From contig JAIQDT010005789.1 in NCBI GenBank assembly GCA_021521415.1, positions 103,226 through 167,225 on the forward strand: 64,000 nucleotides of DNA, written 5' to 3'. Under the pieces are notes generated by a model. That model searched no databases and was not told the DNA's origin. It saw only the letters and a program-made list of their open reading frames with translations. Each line of letters begins with the position of its first letter. The stretch's first letter is position 1. Position numbers and translations under genes: made by a program. This document shows, piece by piece, positions 32,489-44,934 of this stretch. This DNA comes from Bidens hawaiensis. Taxonomy: Eukaryota; Streptophyta; Magnoliopsida; Asterales; Asteraceae.

Positions 32489-32955
32489 TGTGTACTTGGA
32501 TCATGTTGTTTTGCATTTACATATACAAGTTGTTTATATAGAATTTTCAAAAAAGAGCCTTCTGACCAAAACAAAATACATCAACTGAAATTGGTATTCA
32601 AGACACCATCTTCTACTTAATACTTCAAAGTCACACCATTTTTTGGCATCCAATCATACCATACTAATAAAAAATAAGTGGTTAAGTACACATAATACCA
32701 TCTAAAAACACAAATCTAACAGCAAATATTGTTTTGTTATTGAAAGCAGAGTGCTTTATACAACAGACTTTGTTCCTTCATCCATGTAAATAGATTATTC
32801 CAAACTCGTTTTTGTCCGTTTTCTCAGTTTCGTCATTGTTCGGTTTCAACTTTATAAGTTTCTTTCTGATTGATTTTTTCGATTTCGATTGATTTGGTTC
32901 GATTTTGGCCTTTTGTTATATTTTCCTCGATTTTTCCGGTTTAGGTTTCATTCCT
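32489..32955. other. 3' flank of the receptor kinase gene
   Basis: Likely 3' UTR followed by AT-rich DNA; no further gene. Confidence 0.5.
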
Positions 32956-32959
32956 CGGC

Positions 32960-33044
32960 GAGTCTTTATTTTTATTTTTTTATGGAACGAGGACAACGGA
33001 GGAAACATTTTAGTTTGTTTACTTTTTTTGTTTTTGAGTTATGA

Positions 33045-33089
<45 letters not shown>

Positions 33090-33400
33090 TTTAAATATTT
33101 TTTTGAGGGGTTTTTGACTTTTTTCTCTTATTAGAAAAAACCTAAAAAATTCAAAAAAAATAATAATAAAAATCATAACTCAAATTATAAATAAAAAACA
33201 AAAAATCTAAACAAAACTAATATGTTTCCACCATTATCCTCGTTCCAAAAAAAAACCCGAAACCCGTTCCGACCCAAACCAAAACAACTCATTTTTTAAT
33301 TGACTCGTTCTGATCCTAACCCATTCTGACCCAAACCCGTTTTGACCCATGACTCATTTCAACCCATGACCTGTTCGACCCAACCCAACCTCTAATAGCA
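32960..33400. mobile_element. Second foldback element related to the intron MITE
   Basis: Shares the inner inverted blocks with the intron element (ATGGAACGAGGACAACGGAG versus CCACCATTATCCTCGTTCCA, and GAGTTATGATTTTT versus AAAAATCATAACTC). Its left outer arm is missing or changed, and a (TTA)n tract lies near 33050-33090. The right side is rich in AACCCGTTTTGACCC motifs. A truncated relative of the intron copy. Confidence 0.6.
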
Positions 33401-33907
33401 CCTGAAAGTGAGCTTTAATTTACCAGCATGCAAAATGTTTCACATTTGCAAATTGAGAATCCAGTGTGGATGTTACATATTCATACAATCAAATTGAATA
33501 ACAACCTCACAAATACGACTAATGAAAATAAAGGCACTTTTAACCTCATATTAAAGTATATCTCTAGCAATCTACAGACATTAAAAACCGGTGTTCATGG
33601 TATAAGAAAATAGAAAGTAAATCCGTTACGATATTGAGTTGTTAATAAAGATATAATTGGTGTTGCCATCCAAATAAAATCAATGCATGAACCTGAAAGA
33701 AAAATTTAACTCAATATTACAACTTAAAAATGCTCTAGTCATGACTGAAAAGTTTTGGACTACATTTTAGGCATATGGTCCCAATCTTAGTGGAATCCTT
33801 AATTGTGAGTGGATTTTCCTCCCTATCTAAAACCTATCAACTTTATTTTTCCCATATGTGTCTCGTGTTTTTTTACACATACACACACGTATATATATAT
33901 ATATATA
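33401..33907. other. AT-rich spacer with (CA)n/(TA)n tract
   Basis: An unrecognised 61-codon frame lies at 33428-33613. (CA)n and (TA)n microsatellites at about 33877-33907 adjoin a Helitron end. Confidence 0.4.
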
Positions 33908-34560
33908 CTAGTTTGTAGCCCGCGTATTACGCGGTTTTTTTTTTAATTTCTATTATTTAGAATATATTAAACCTTTGTGATCAGCATTTTGCTCTCTTCA
34001 TGGCCTCATGAGATGTCTAGATTTTATTGTTAAAAAGTAACTGAAATCGAACAATAATCAGCATAATTTGTAGAAAACCGAACCATTTAATTTGTTTTTT
34101 TCGGTTAAAACACTTAAAACAGTTCCCAAGCAAACCAAATTTAAAATAGGTCGATATATTAAAATCAAAGTAAGGTTACATGTTTCAGTTTTAAAGAAAT
34201 TCCAGCATCGAACATATGGGTCAAACACATCAAAATTCAAGTAAAAAGACCATAAATATATTAAAAAAAAGGAACAAAAATATGCAACACCAAAGTGGAG
34301 CAAATATTATAGAGGTGCAAAGTTAGGCCGATTTATAATAGACAGTTGGGTCACCTGAGAATGTCCAGCCCGGTTATCCACACTAACAGGACTATAGTCT
34401 ATACCCACCAACTCTACTCAATCCATTATTTTATCGATTAGTCCCGGGGGATGACTCTTTAGGCACGACCCGTTTAACTTCCACCATTTTACCATTAAGT
34501 TCGTGAGACGTTTTATGCAAAATGCCCAAATCTTCTGGTGTGAGGCATCCTTTTAGATTT
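33908..34560 (-). mobile_element. Helitron 3' end on the minus strand, 5' end not found
   Basis: On the minus strand the sequence runs CCGCGTAATACGCGG (hairpin, 33920-33934), GCTACAAA, CTAG and then T, a canonical Helitron 3' terminus. The element must extend to the right; I could not identify a TC start, so the given end is only the last part I can connect (the RRM-like fragment). Confidence 0.6.
34431..34557 (-). pseudogene. Captured RRM fragment of an hnRNP-like RNA-binding protein
   Basis: On the minus strand the frame reads LKGCLTPEDLGILHKTSHEL then NGKMVEVKRVVPKESSPGTN and stops. 'LHKT.HELNGKMVEVKRAVPKE.SPG' is the C-terminal part of the second RRM of plant hnRNP1-like RNA-binding proteins as I recall it. 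Similarity fades toward 34330 (NNGLSRVGGY after the stop). It lies just inside a Helitron end in the same orientation, which suggests gene-fragment capture. RNP motifs are missing, so no function is expected. Confidence 0.6.
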
Positions 34561-37366
34561 TGCTAGACAACAAAAAATTTGATAATCACATTATAACATT
34601 AATCATTTACTAAAATCATGTATGGAACTTTAAAAAGTTGCTTCTATTGTGATTCTAAATTTCTCTCTCACATCTCTAGTAATTAGACATTTTTTTGTGT
34701 AACTTGTAGTTTTAGATGTAGCTCGGTTTGTGTTATATATAAAAGGATTATCAGTTTTTATTTAGTTATATACAAACAGATCTAATAACAAGTACTCTAT
34801 CCTTTTTTTATTTTGAATTAATTTCCACTTTAAATTTGAGGTTGGATATCTGCATATTGGTTTTTTAAAATAAGCAGCTCACAAGTAATTAGATAAACAA
34901 TCCCAAAACACCATAAGAAGGCCTGGCTTATTAATGCATATAAAAACAATAAGTATCGGTTTTAAAATAGAGAAACGTAATTGACGCTAAAAAATGAAAC
35001 CAGTCATTGTTTATTATAAATTGAGAAAAAAAAGTGCAATATTCAGTCCTCAACAAAGAACCATCAGTTTTGCATATCATTTGAAAGATAAGTAGTAATA
35101 ATTAACCGGTTATGATTTGTGTTATAATTAAAGTTAAATTTTTTGTGCACTGACATATGTTCATACCAGAGACTTAATTGTTTCTCATGAATTGCTAAAC
35201 TTTATCTTTAGCATGTGTATAATTAATTGTTTTTGTAATGAGCTTCAAAAGCTACATAAGAAATTTGTGGTTGGATGTCTGTTGTCATAAACTGAATTTT
35301 GGGCTACAAGAAAGGTAAGTTATATGTCGTCGTATCATGAATAAAGTGATCGAAAACTAACCACGGGCTCAAAATAGTCATTCTGAAGTATAGAAGAAAT
35401 TGACCTGTTTAGGCCGATTGTGAGTAGGGCTGCAATTTGACAAAGAAAACGAATCAGAAACAGTGCAAACATCATCAATGAAGAAAAAAACTGAGAATCA
35501 TAATCTAATTTCAACAAAGACGAGTCAGAAACAGTGTAAAGCAAAAAAAATTGAGAGTCATAATCTAATGCCAATACTCGATTACAACATGAATTGAACT
35601 CCTAGATAGGAACGATCCTAAACCCGTTAATTCCAAATGGTTTTAAAAGATTTAACATAAACATCACAACTTAGGGAATTGACATAATCTAGGAAACGAT
35701 TCAAAATTATCAAATCAACACAAGAGGAACGGAAACACAAACCTCAGAGTCGACGTAAGCATCCTTTATGACGATGTGGTAGGGATTTTAGAATCCAGAC
35801 AAAACAATGGTATCCACTATCCAGGTATGGTACCAGACTATAATAGTGATTTTGAAAGCATCACGGTGCAAATAGTTTAGCAATAATTAACAGCTTGAGC
35901 AACTCAGTGGATATCAATCCTAACTAATCTACATGAATAACACGGATGAACTCAATAAACTATGTTATAAACTCAATGAGCTGAGTATAACTTCAAAAGC
36001 TAATTACATAAGAGCTTTGCAAATCAAACTATATGAACAAATACATAAACGTCCACAAAAATAACATAAAGTTGAACTCAATCAGTGATTTTGTAAACTC
36101 ATTGAACTATATATAATTGTATCTTCAATTATTGTTAATAAACATGTAGAAAGGGGAGTTTACAATATGACGAACATGAGGATGATACTTCCGGGACACC
36201 AGGGAGATTAAAGAAGAGTGGTGGGGACGGTGGAGTTGTGAAAAGAGATGGGCAACGTTGGAGTGAACGAAGAAGGGTTCGTAGGTATGGTACCCGTTGG
36301 CTATTCTATTTGAGATGTTATGACCCGTGTGAGAGTTAAACGGGTCAAACCGGGTTAAATTAATGAGAGCTCTTTATTTAGAATTCAAGCAATTTGGTGG
36401 CTCTAAACAAGGTGGGAAGCGACGTGAGAGCAACACGTAGGATTTTATGATAGACAATTATATAGATAGTTAGATATATTCCATATATCCTTGTTTTGAT
36501 TCAGTTATTGGATCTATCTACACAAGCATGACATGTATGTAACATGATTAACACGGTCATTCCTGAGATTCGCTAAAAAATTTTGGGCCGAATGCGAGAA
36601 AAAATTTGGGTTATAAGTAAAAATGAGGTTTTTTTATTGATATTAAACAACTTACTGAGTTATGATTGGGTTTGTGCAATTTTTTATTTTTTTAAAATAA
36701 AAGTAGGTTTTTATAAATTGGGTTTAAACATTAAAAATTACATTTTATTAAATAATGATAGATGTAAAAAAGGTTTAAAAAATTTAGGGGCTACCTAGGT
36801 GATTGAACCGGGAGTTGCCCCTCCTCTTGCAATGATATATGATCCTATAGGTTGTTTTAAAAGGATTGTCACATCGATGACTAAACCTCTAATAGCACCA
36901 TATATCACATTAAACGATGCACACAAATTTTCTGTTAATGATTACAACGACGCATTTAACTTCATGTATTATTCAATTTTGTATGTAACGTAAGTACTAA
37001 ACAATGATTACAACGGTGTGTATACCACATTACAATTCACAATTGTACACTTCCAATTCACATATTCGTTGCAAAACCATGTATGGTTTAATTGACATAA
37101 GCACCCCTTCATGTAAAATCCATGCATATACACAAATCACAACCAGTCTCCTTCCTACGTTGTTTGAAGAATACTATATATTACAGTAGATTGCCCTATG
37201 TGTGCATTTTATTAGACATAAGTGAAAATGAAGGGAACCATACGATTTTGGAGATTACTCATACTAACATGATATAGCATCCCTTTATTTATTGAATATG
37301 AGTTATATTGTCTGTACTAAGAATGACTTGTCTATATAACATAAAATGTTTCTTAACTAATTGTTA
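34561..37366. other. AT-rich stretch, probably decayed transposon DNA
   Basis: 35455-35570 holds a diverged ~85-bp tandem repeat (GAGTCAGAAACAGTG... ATCATAATCTAAT). On the minus strand 36170-36290 looks like a leader (CT-rich, CACCGTCCCCACCACTC). 36560-36890 is another AT-rich repeat. No gene could be supported. Confidence 0.35.
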
Positions 37367-37374
37367 ATTCTACT

Positions 37375-37535
37375 CAGAGGCGGACCCCAGGAATTATTTT
37401 CTTGGGTGGCGACATCGGAACTTAACTCTAATTTTAAGGGGGGCGATCGGGATTTTCACATAAAATAACACTAAAAAAAAATTAAGGTGGGCGGCCGCCC
37501 CCTTACCCTTAACATAGGTTCGCCGTCCGCCCGTT
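37375..37535. mobile_element. hAT-type MITE, CAGAGGCGGAC variant
   Basis: Left end CAGAGGCGGACCCC and right end GTCCGCCCGTT are inverted, flanked by ATTCTACT (37367-37374) and ATTCTACA (37536-37543), 7 of 8. The interior has GGGGGGCGATCGGG and GGTGGGCGGCCGCCCCCTTA, a variant of the same family type. Confidence 0.6.
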
Positions 37536-37543
37536 ATTCTACA

Positions 37544-38850
37544 TGTTTTTGTCATATTCTATTGTTCAACTAGAAAATAATGAAAAGTGAACCAAAATCA
37601 ATGTTCTTAATATCGGTGTCTTAAAATTACGTTCATTTCATGTTTCTAAGAATTCAACTCGGTGCGGAATGACTATGAGGTGATCAAATCAACAAGTTTC
37701 AGACTCAATATGTATGTATGTATGCATGTATGCATGTATGTACCATGCATTTTAAACCTTTATAGTGAACTTTCATCGGTTTATTTATATTTATACACTT
37801 TAAGAATTTTAAACTTTACAAAAATAACTTTTAATATAAAACTTATTAAGCATTTATTGAATAAAATTATTAATTTATAACATTAAACTTTAAATTATGT
37901 TTACTTGTTTAATATTTAAGAATTTGCATATATTTATTAAAAAATAAAAAGTTGTGATGATATGAAAACCTACGTATTGATGTATGTAAAGTTCTTTAGG
38001 TGAGTGATGAAACATTGATATGTATTATAAGCACATAATATTAGTGACGGGTGCATTACACAATACACATGGTATAGTCGTATAATTTTGCAACAATTAA
38101 ATTTGTTCCTCAACTACTTGTAAACGTGCATACATGTATTTAAAATATTGGTTAAGTTTATTTCGGTGAAATACATATATGAAATTTGGACCAGGTTCAT
38201 ATTTTAAAAAATATTTGTGTACGATGTATCTATCTATCCTTAATATAGTTGTCAAACTTGATACCATTTTATTTATTTATATTCAAATAGGTGTCATTAC
38301 TATTTATTTAAATAATCGATTAAAAATTAAACTTCATCAATGATGACTTAAGCTTTATAAATTTTAGTGTTTAAGGTAAAGATGTCCATTTTTAATGATA
38401 AAATGACTGTTTTATATAAGTTTAATAATATAAGAAGCAATTTCGGTTTTTGATAAAAAAAATATTTAACTATTTAGATTAGCATGATGGCAACTTTTAC
38501 GGTGTGGATATATGCCCGGGTTTAAAACATGTTTTCATTCCACAATAAATAGGTGTGATTATACCATATTCCCCATTAAACCCACTGATTTAGACTATAG
38601 ACAATGTTCTTATGTGTGTCATAAAGCTAAATGGATGTAAATACCTCTCGCCTATTAAACCCGCATATTTACATAATTACATGTGTTGTCGTTCTTGGTT
38701 CCTACCCTTCTTATGCAAATTTCCTTTTAAACCAAAAAAACTTGAATTTTAAATCTTATAAGGTTGTACAGTTAGACTAGAAAAGCTAATTACTTGATTT
38801 TCTCCAAAACAATACTATTATATCACACTATATTTGATAGTATGCAAACA
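37544..38850. other. AT-rich intergenic stretch
   Basis: Includes a (GTAT/GCAT)n microsatellite near 37711-37742. No gene or element recognised. Confidence 0.5.
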
Positions 38851-39717
38851 TCTATACTATATATAATACATTAAACAAGGGCAAATTAAGACACTCATTT
38901 TTAAGTAATTTACAACACTTAAAGTATAAGGTACATGTGTTAGTAAGGGTAAACATGTCTTTTAAACACAATTCATTCAACTTACAAGTTTGGTCCATCA
39001 TCTTTAACCATATTACGTTTTTAATTTAACTTGTAAACTAACTTTCCACCCATGATTTTTAAACGACTATAGCCTTTTCATACGTTAATATTTTTATAAA
39101 CAAATTGCACAATAAAAACGAGCATTTTATTCTCTTTTATTTGGATATGATATTGTTGTAATTTTTTTTCATTTTAAATAAATTAATATGTTACGTAGGG
39201 GTGTTCAGTGTCGGTTTTGATGGTTTTTAAGTTAAACTTATGAGTCTAACTGTTAATACTGATTTTTTGTCGTCCAAAACCAAACTCAACCATTGAAAGT
39301 TGAAACCGAATCATAACTAACGGTCTGGTTCCAGTTTGGTTTCACAGTTCAAACTTTAATAATAAATTTAGTTTAAAATAATTAATAATTTAACTATACC
39401 ATCAATTTTAACTAAAAACCAACATAATATGATACTTGAGATGATCATAAATAAAAAAATGATAATTTTAGCCACATATAAATGGTAAATATTAATGGAA
39501 GATCTAAGACGTGAAATAATAACAACAAATATTGCAAAAGGAATCATATTGCAATTAGGTTAATTTACAGTCTTTTCTGTTTTCATATGGCCGGTTGCCG
39601 ATATAAACCAATGACCGATTTAAACGATTTCAAAGTTTTAACCGAACCATAAACACTTATATTTTTACGTGATTAGCATGTTCAAACACCCGCTGCATCG
39701 CGCGGGCACCCGTCTAG
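38851..39717 (+). mobile_element. Non-autonomous Helitron (TCTATACTATATATAAT family)
   Basis: Starts TCTATACTATATATAATACA after an A and ends with a GC-rich hairpin (CCCGCTGCATCGCGCGGG), then CACCCGT, CTAG and T. The interior is AT-rich with a block (CATACGTTAATATTTTTATA, AAAACGAGCATTTTATTC) shared with the Helitron at 42347-55671. No coding capacity. Confidence 0.75.
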
Positions 39718-39761
39718 TATTGCAATATGTATTTGAAATTTTGTTGAGAAGTAAAATATTA

Positions 39762-40008
39762 CTCTCTTCGTCCCATAAGTGTCCGTATTTCTTTTTTAAT
39801 TGTTTCATTACAGATGTTCACTTTCAAAATTTATTAGCTAATTTTCATGTTTACTGTTATACACACATAACTAACATTAATAAACAATATTTATGGACCC
39901 AATTTCAAGTGCATTATGGTCATTTGGTATGCAAAATAAAGAATAATTTAATCTAACTTAAACTTTGTGTTTTTCAAACTAAGACACTTTGATCGGGACG
40001 GAGGGGAG
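39762..40008. mobile_element. Stowaway-type (Tc1/mariner) MITE
   Basis: Left end CTCTCTTCGTCCCATAAGTG and right end CGGGACGGAGGGGAG form the characteristic CTCCCTCCGTCCC-type inverted repeat, flanked by TA on both sides (39760-39761 and 40009-40010). The 247-bp interior is non-coding. Confidence 0.75.
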
Positions 40009-40010
40009 TA

Positions 40011-41648
40011 TCATTATAAATACAAATCATTAAACCACTAATGACAAGTATCATTATTTATTTACTGGCGTAAAGTGTTTAAATACTACGTGGCATCCAA
40101 ATTTAACTACGTGTTATAAACTTATAATAATCAATGTAAAGATAATTGTCATACTATACGTACATTTGCCCTTTCCTACAAGGCTACAATGATTGTTTGG
40201 TTATTACAAAATATAAAACAAAACAGGGAAGCTACTTAAATTGGATGCATGTCGCTTCCAAGAATTAAAAGACAAAAATTTAATATCAATAATGTATACC
40301 AAATTCTAGAAAGATTTGGAGTAAATAAATAACTTAATTGATATATTGACACTCTCCGGTTAAAATAGAATATATAAAAAGTGAACGTGTTTAAAAAATG
40401 AACTATAACGACGATAATTGTTATAAAGAGAAACAAAACTAAATTATTGTAGCAAAATGACTTTGTTTTACATAGTTACATGAATCGTGAGCATCTGTTA
40501 GTGTCTTTTGAAACAAGGTTGAGGAGCATTAAGAATTCAACAATTCCATTAATTTTGTTTTCTGTGAACATGGTTATGTGTGCATCCATATGTATGTTAT
40601 GTCTTTACCCACACCAAAAGAAAACAAGAGGACTTCAAAATAACATATTCAAAGCATGAAAACAAAATGTTGAAACATTGACAACTTCATGGTCTCCATA
40701 ACGTAGATGTGGCAACTGGCAACATACATCAATGAGTCAAGTTTTTGTTATTATTTTCTTTATAATGAGTCAAACAGAGAAACAAAAATTTATATTAAAT
40801 AAAGCGTCTTAAAAGTTATAAAATGTTTGATTTTTTTTAACTTCTACATATAAATATATCTTTGAAGTTGTTTATAGGAGATGCATGTTAAAAGCGTTGT
40901 ATGGGACGATTTTTTTTAGTTTGTTTAGATGAAATGGATTATCATTAAACTGACATGCTTCATTTGGATATTAATCCAAAACATAATCATTGTCGGTACA
41001 AACATGTTGTGTAGAGGTATTAAACCTCAATCAGATAATTAATGTCTCTTTTTTATTCTCTACAGTTGAACTTGATATATGTTCAATGTTCTTATGTAGT
41101 GCACTTTCGTGAAACCTATTTGAAGAGGTCTTTCGCTCTCGAGTGTATGGGATTTCATAGGCTTGGATTCAATGCATTAATGTGTGTCGGAGATTGTTGC
41201 AAATTCGACATCTAAAAGAAGAAAATATTACTTCGTTGTTATATACAACTTTATGGTTTGCTTGAGTAAAGAGAAACACACTAGGTTCTGTATTGACTTA
41301 GGTTCATTTTTGTTTGTTTTAGCACACTAATTTACTATTTAAAAAATAAAACTTATTTATGATTTTTTTTCTAGTTGTTAGTTTTCACACGCTTATTTAG
41401 CTAGACAAAGAAAAGACTAAAAACAACCCACAAACAGAAGATTAACAGAAAATCCCTGTTGGCTTCAATGATTGATATTGGTTTAGATAAAAAAAAATTC
41501 CTAAAGTTGGTGGCTACACAGAGATTTTTAGGCTTTGAATTGGCTCTCATCATTTGATCACTAGCTGGCCCGTTTCATTCTCTTTCCTTTTAATTTTATT
41601 TTTTACACTTTTTATTTTAATTATTTAGCTTTTAACATTATTGCTATT
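40011..41648. other. AT-rich intergenic stretch
   Basis: No gene, repeat or inverted ends recognised on either strand. Confidence 0.5.
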
Positions 41649-41656
41649 TATATATG

Positions 41657-41919
41657 CAGTGGCGAAGCTTGAACAGGTTTGTCGTGGGGGGGCATACTCA
41701 AAATGTATTGTGAAAATCATAAACACGATTTTCGGCCAAAAACAGGTAATGTATTGTGAAAATCATAAACTCGGGGGGGGGGGGCTCAAATTTTCGGCCA
41801 AAAACGGGTAAATTTACACTACGTGTACAAATTTTCGGCAAAATATCGGATAATATACACTACTAAGCGGAAAAACGGGGAGAGGGGGCACCTCTGGCCC
41901 TAGTGAGGTTGCGCCCCTG
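41657..41919. mobile_element. hAT-type MITE, CAGTGGCGAAGCTTG family, with perfect TSD
   Basis: Begins CAGTGGCGAAGCTTGAAC and ends GGTTGCGCCCCTG, with perfect octamers TATATATG on both sides (41649-41656 and 41920-41927). Contains an internal duplication of TGTATTGTGAAAATCATAAAC and a poly-G run near 41773. Best preserved member of the family in the window, with 23309. Confidence 0.8.
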
Positions 41920-41927
41920 TATATATG

Positions 41928-42346
41928 TAATTACTTATAAAAATTGGAGTTTAAGTTTATATCAATCTAACATTTAAAAAAGTTTTCTTGGATCTAACAA
42001 AATCAATAACGAATGGGCTAAATTAAAAAAAAAATTGGTTATCATGAAAAATCATTAACAGAAATTCATGACACCAATATCCTGATTAACTAATCTAATA
42101 TGGTAAAATATAGCTTGCGCTAGGCAACCTTCAAAAAGAATAAACGCATAAATATATTTCATTACTTATTTAAAATTAATCATGTAGTGATTAAAGTGTT
42201 AAAGTTGATGTAAAGGAAATAATATATACAACGTAATACAAAGAAAAAATAAGATGTTTTATGGATATATGTCGAATTTTGTTTCTATTTTTTTATTTTT
42301 CTTACTTTTACCCTTTTCTATACTTCTATATCTATATCTATCTATA
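41928..42346. other. AT-rich spacer
   Basis: Ends in a (TCTATA)n microsatellite that runs into the Helitron start. No gene. Confidence 0.5.
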
Positions 42347-44934
42347 TCTATACTATATATAATGCATGAAACATGAACAAATTAAGACACCTACATTTTA
42401 AGTAATTCACAACTTGTAAAGCTTAAGGTACACCTTCTATAGCATGTAAGATATGGACAAACTTGTCCATTAGAAAATATACATGAAAAAAGTTACAACA
42501 TTGCCCCCTAATCTTTACTAAACTTTTGTAAATTTAAAAATTATTACAACTTTGAACCTTCATCTTTACCTATGTATTCTTTTTTATTTTAATTGTAACC
42601 AATTTCCCACCAACGATTTTTCAACGGCCGTAACTTTTTCATACGTTAATACATTTTTTCAAAAATTACACCATAAAAACGAGCATTTTATTGTCTTTAA
42701 TTTGGGTATGGTATTGCTATAGTTTTTTTCAATTAAAAAAATTAACATGTTACATATAGGAGTTCTGTCACACCCTCAAAATCCACTAACGGAGTTTTAC
42801 CGTCAGAGGGTGTGAACTAACAGGATCGGAATCATCATTTATAATCAAACCATAAAAACGTTTAAATGAAAATAAGTGCGGAAGCGTAAAACCATAGAAA
42901 CAATGTTACGTCACGCAGGACGATTTAAAACCAATGATAACAGTTAAAAGTAAGTTTGCATAGTTAAAAGTTTTTCAAGCAATGCATGTTCCTAAACCGC
43001 GCGCCCGCCTCGGCTACCTGAGAATAACATACTAAAAGTGTCAACACAAGGTTGGTGAGTTCACAAGTTATATAAAAATAAATCGTTTAGAGTTTGCGTA
43101 AAGCGTTACAGCGTTACAGCGTTTTGCGTTACAGCGTTTTGCGTTAAAGCGTTACAGCGTTTTGCGTTACAGATAGTGTTATGTCAATTATATATCGATA
43201 GGTAACTAGTCTATACAACAAGTATTACTAAGTGTTCGACACCGAAGCTGACTCGTTTATTAAGTGTCTTGTCACCAGGTCCTCCAGACCATGGTACGTG
43301 TTAGCCAAAATTACACCCGCTCGACCTCCAGTCGAGTTTAGCGTTGGGTGGGGTTTGTCAAACCCAGTAGTACTACTCAACAGTGACTCGCTATTCAAAA
43401 TATTAACCGGTTTGACGTGTAGGACTTCAAATGTTTTGTTTGCCACTTAGCCTTTACAAGTGATATATAATTTATAACAAAATCTTAAATGCGTTGTTGA
43501 GTATGTTATCTCCCCAAGTGAAAAGCGTTTGAAAACAGTTTAAAGAGGGGAAAGTGAAACTCACTGTTTGCGAAGAATTTCCCAAATTAAATCACCAAGA
43601 TGCGCGTCACCGAAAAACTCTCTCTAGCGTTCTAAAACAATAAAGAGATTTTTCTAAGTGTCGGAATATTATCGAGTCTCTAGACCCGGCACATAATACC
43701 TATGCACATAACATGTTTCGTGTTTCGTTTGTGAATCGTGTGTGACTTTAACCAGCGTATTTGTGACACATTACATGTGTAAGCAATCATATACGTGTCA
43801 TATATTCATAAAGTACCTCACTATCAATTATTCCCCGTAAGGGCATTTTGGTCAACAAATAACAATTAACTAGCCATTATTCCCCATGAGGGCAATTTGG
43901 TCAAATCATGGCAATCAATTAGCAATTATTCCCCGCAAGGGTATTTTGGTCAAAACATAACAATTATATAGCAAGTATCATGTTTCATGCATTTTTACAC
44001 AACTCAGCAGCTAGTTTCACCGAGACAGAAATCCTACTAGAAAGATTGTACTATTTCACCGATCATAGCATTTCAATTAATTTACCAAAAATCATCACAG
44101 AAGCACATATGTCTTAGGTTTCCAGAACATATTTTATTATATTTTTATTCCACATAGTTTTCTCACAATCATCAAATCATTACAGCAAACTCATAACAGT
44201 CAAATTCATGCGCAACAGAATGTTATTTGCAATTTCCGTTAAACGAAAAATCCAATAAATGCAAGACCACTTGGGTTAGGTTCCTAACTCAATAAGTCAA
44301 CTTCCAGAAATGGAACCAACCCAATTGGTCTCGTAGTTCATGAGATATAACATTTACAAAACAACCTAACAGCAGGTCTAACAGCTCAGCTTTGCACAAC
44401 GTTTTTGTAAAATCATAAAAGTTAACTTCTACTTGTCCAAAAATTACAAATTTATACTTTATAGAAACTAGACTCAACCTAGTTTACTTTAGTACCAATA
44501 ATCTCAACCAATTTTCACGTTTACACTTCGTTACAGTCACTTAAACATCATATACACATTCTGTCCAGAAACTGTTTGCATCCAAACTCAACATAATAAC
44601 AATCTATGAACTATCATGCATTCATATAACCCTCTAGACTCCATAAACACCATCCATGCACATCAATTACACATTACATACAAGATTAGGGTTTTTGTTT
44701 GAACTCAAATCAAAGACACAACAATCAACATGTTACAAGATCAATTCTACTTATCAAATCATTACTCAATCAACAACAATCATATTGATTACATGTATTC
44801 ATGAAATCGGCAGCTTAGGGTTTACAATTAACCCAACAAACATCAAAATCAAGTAACAAGGATGTAAAGGATGATCAATTATACCTTCCTAGCACCTAGT
44901 TCTTCAATCAAACACTTGATTTCTTGCTTGTATG

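Noticed and set aside
43096..43172. GCGTTACAGCGTTTT tandem motif as a CRISPR-like array
   Set aside because: Units are contiguous and short with no unique spacers; it is a microsatellite inside a plant LTR.
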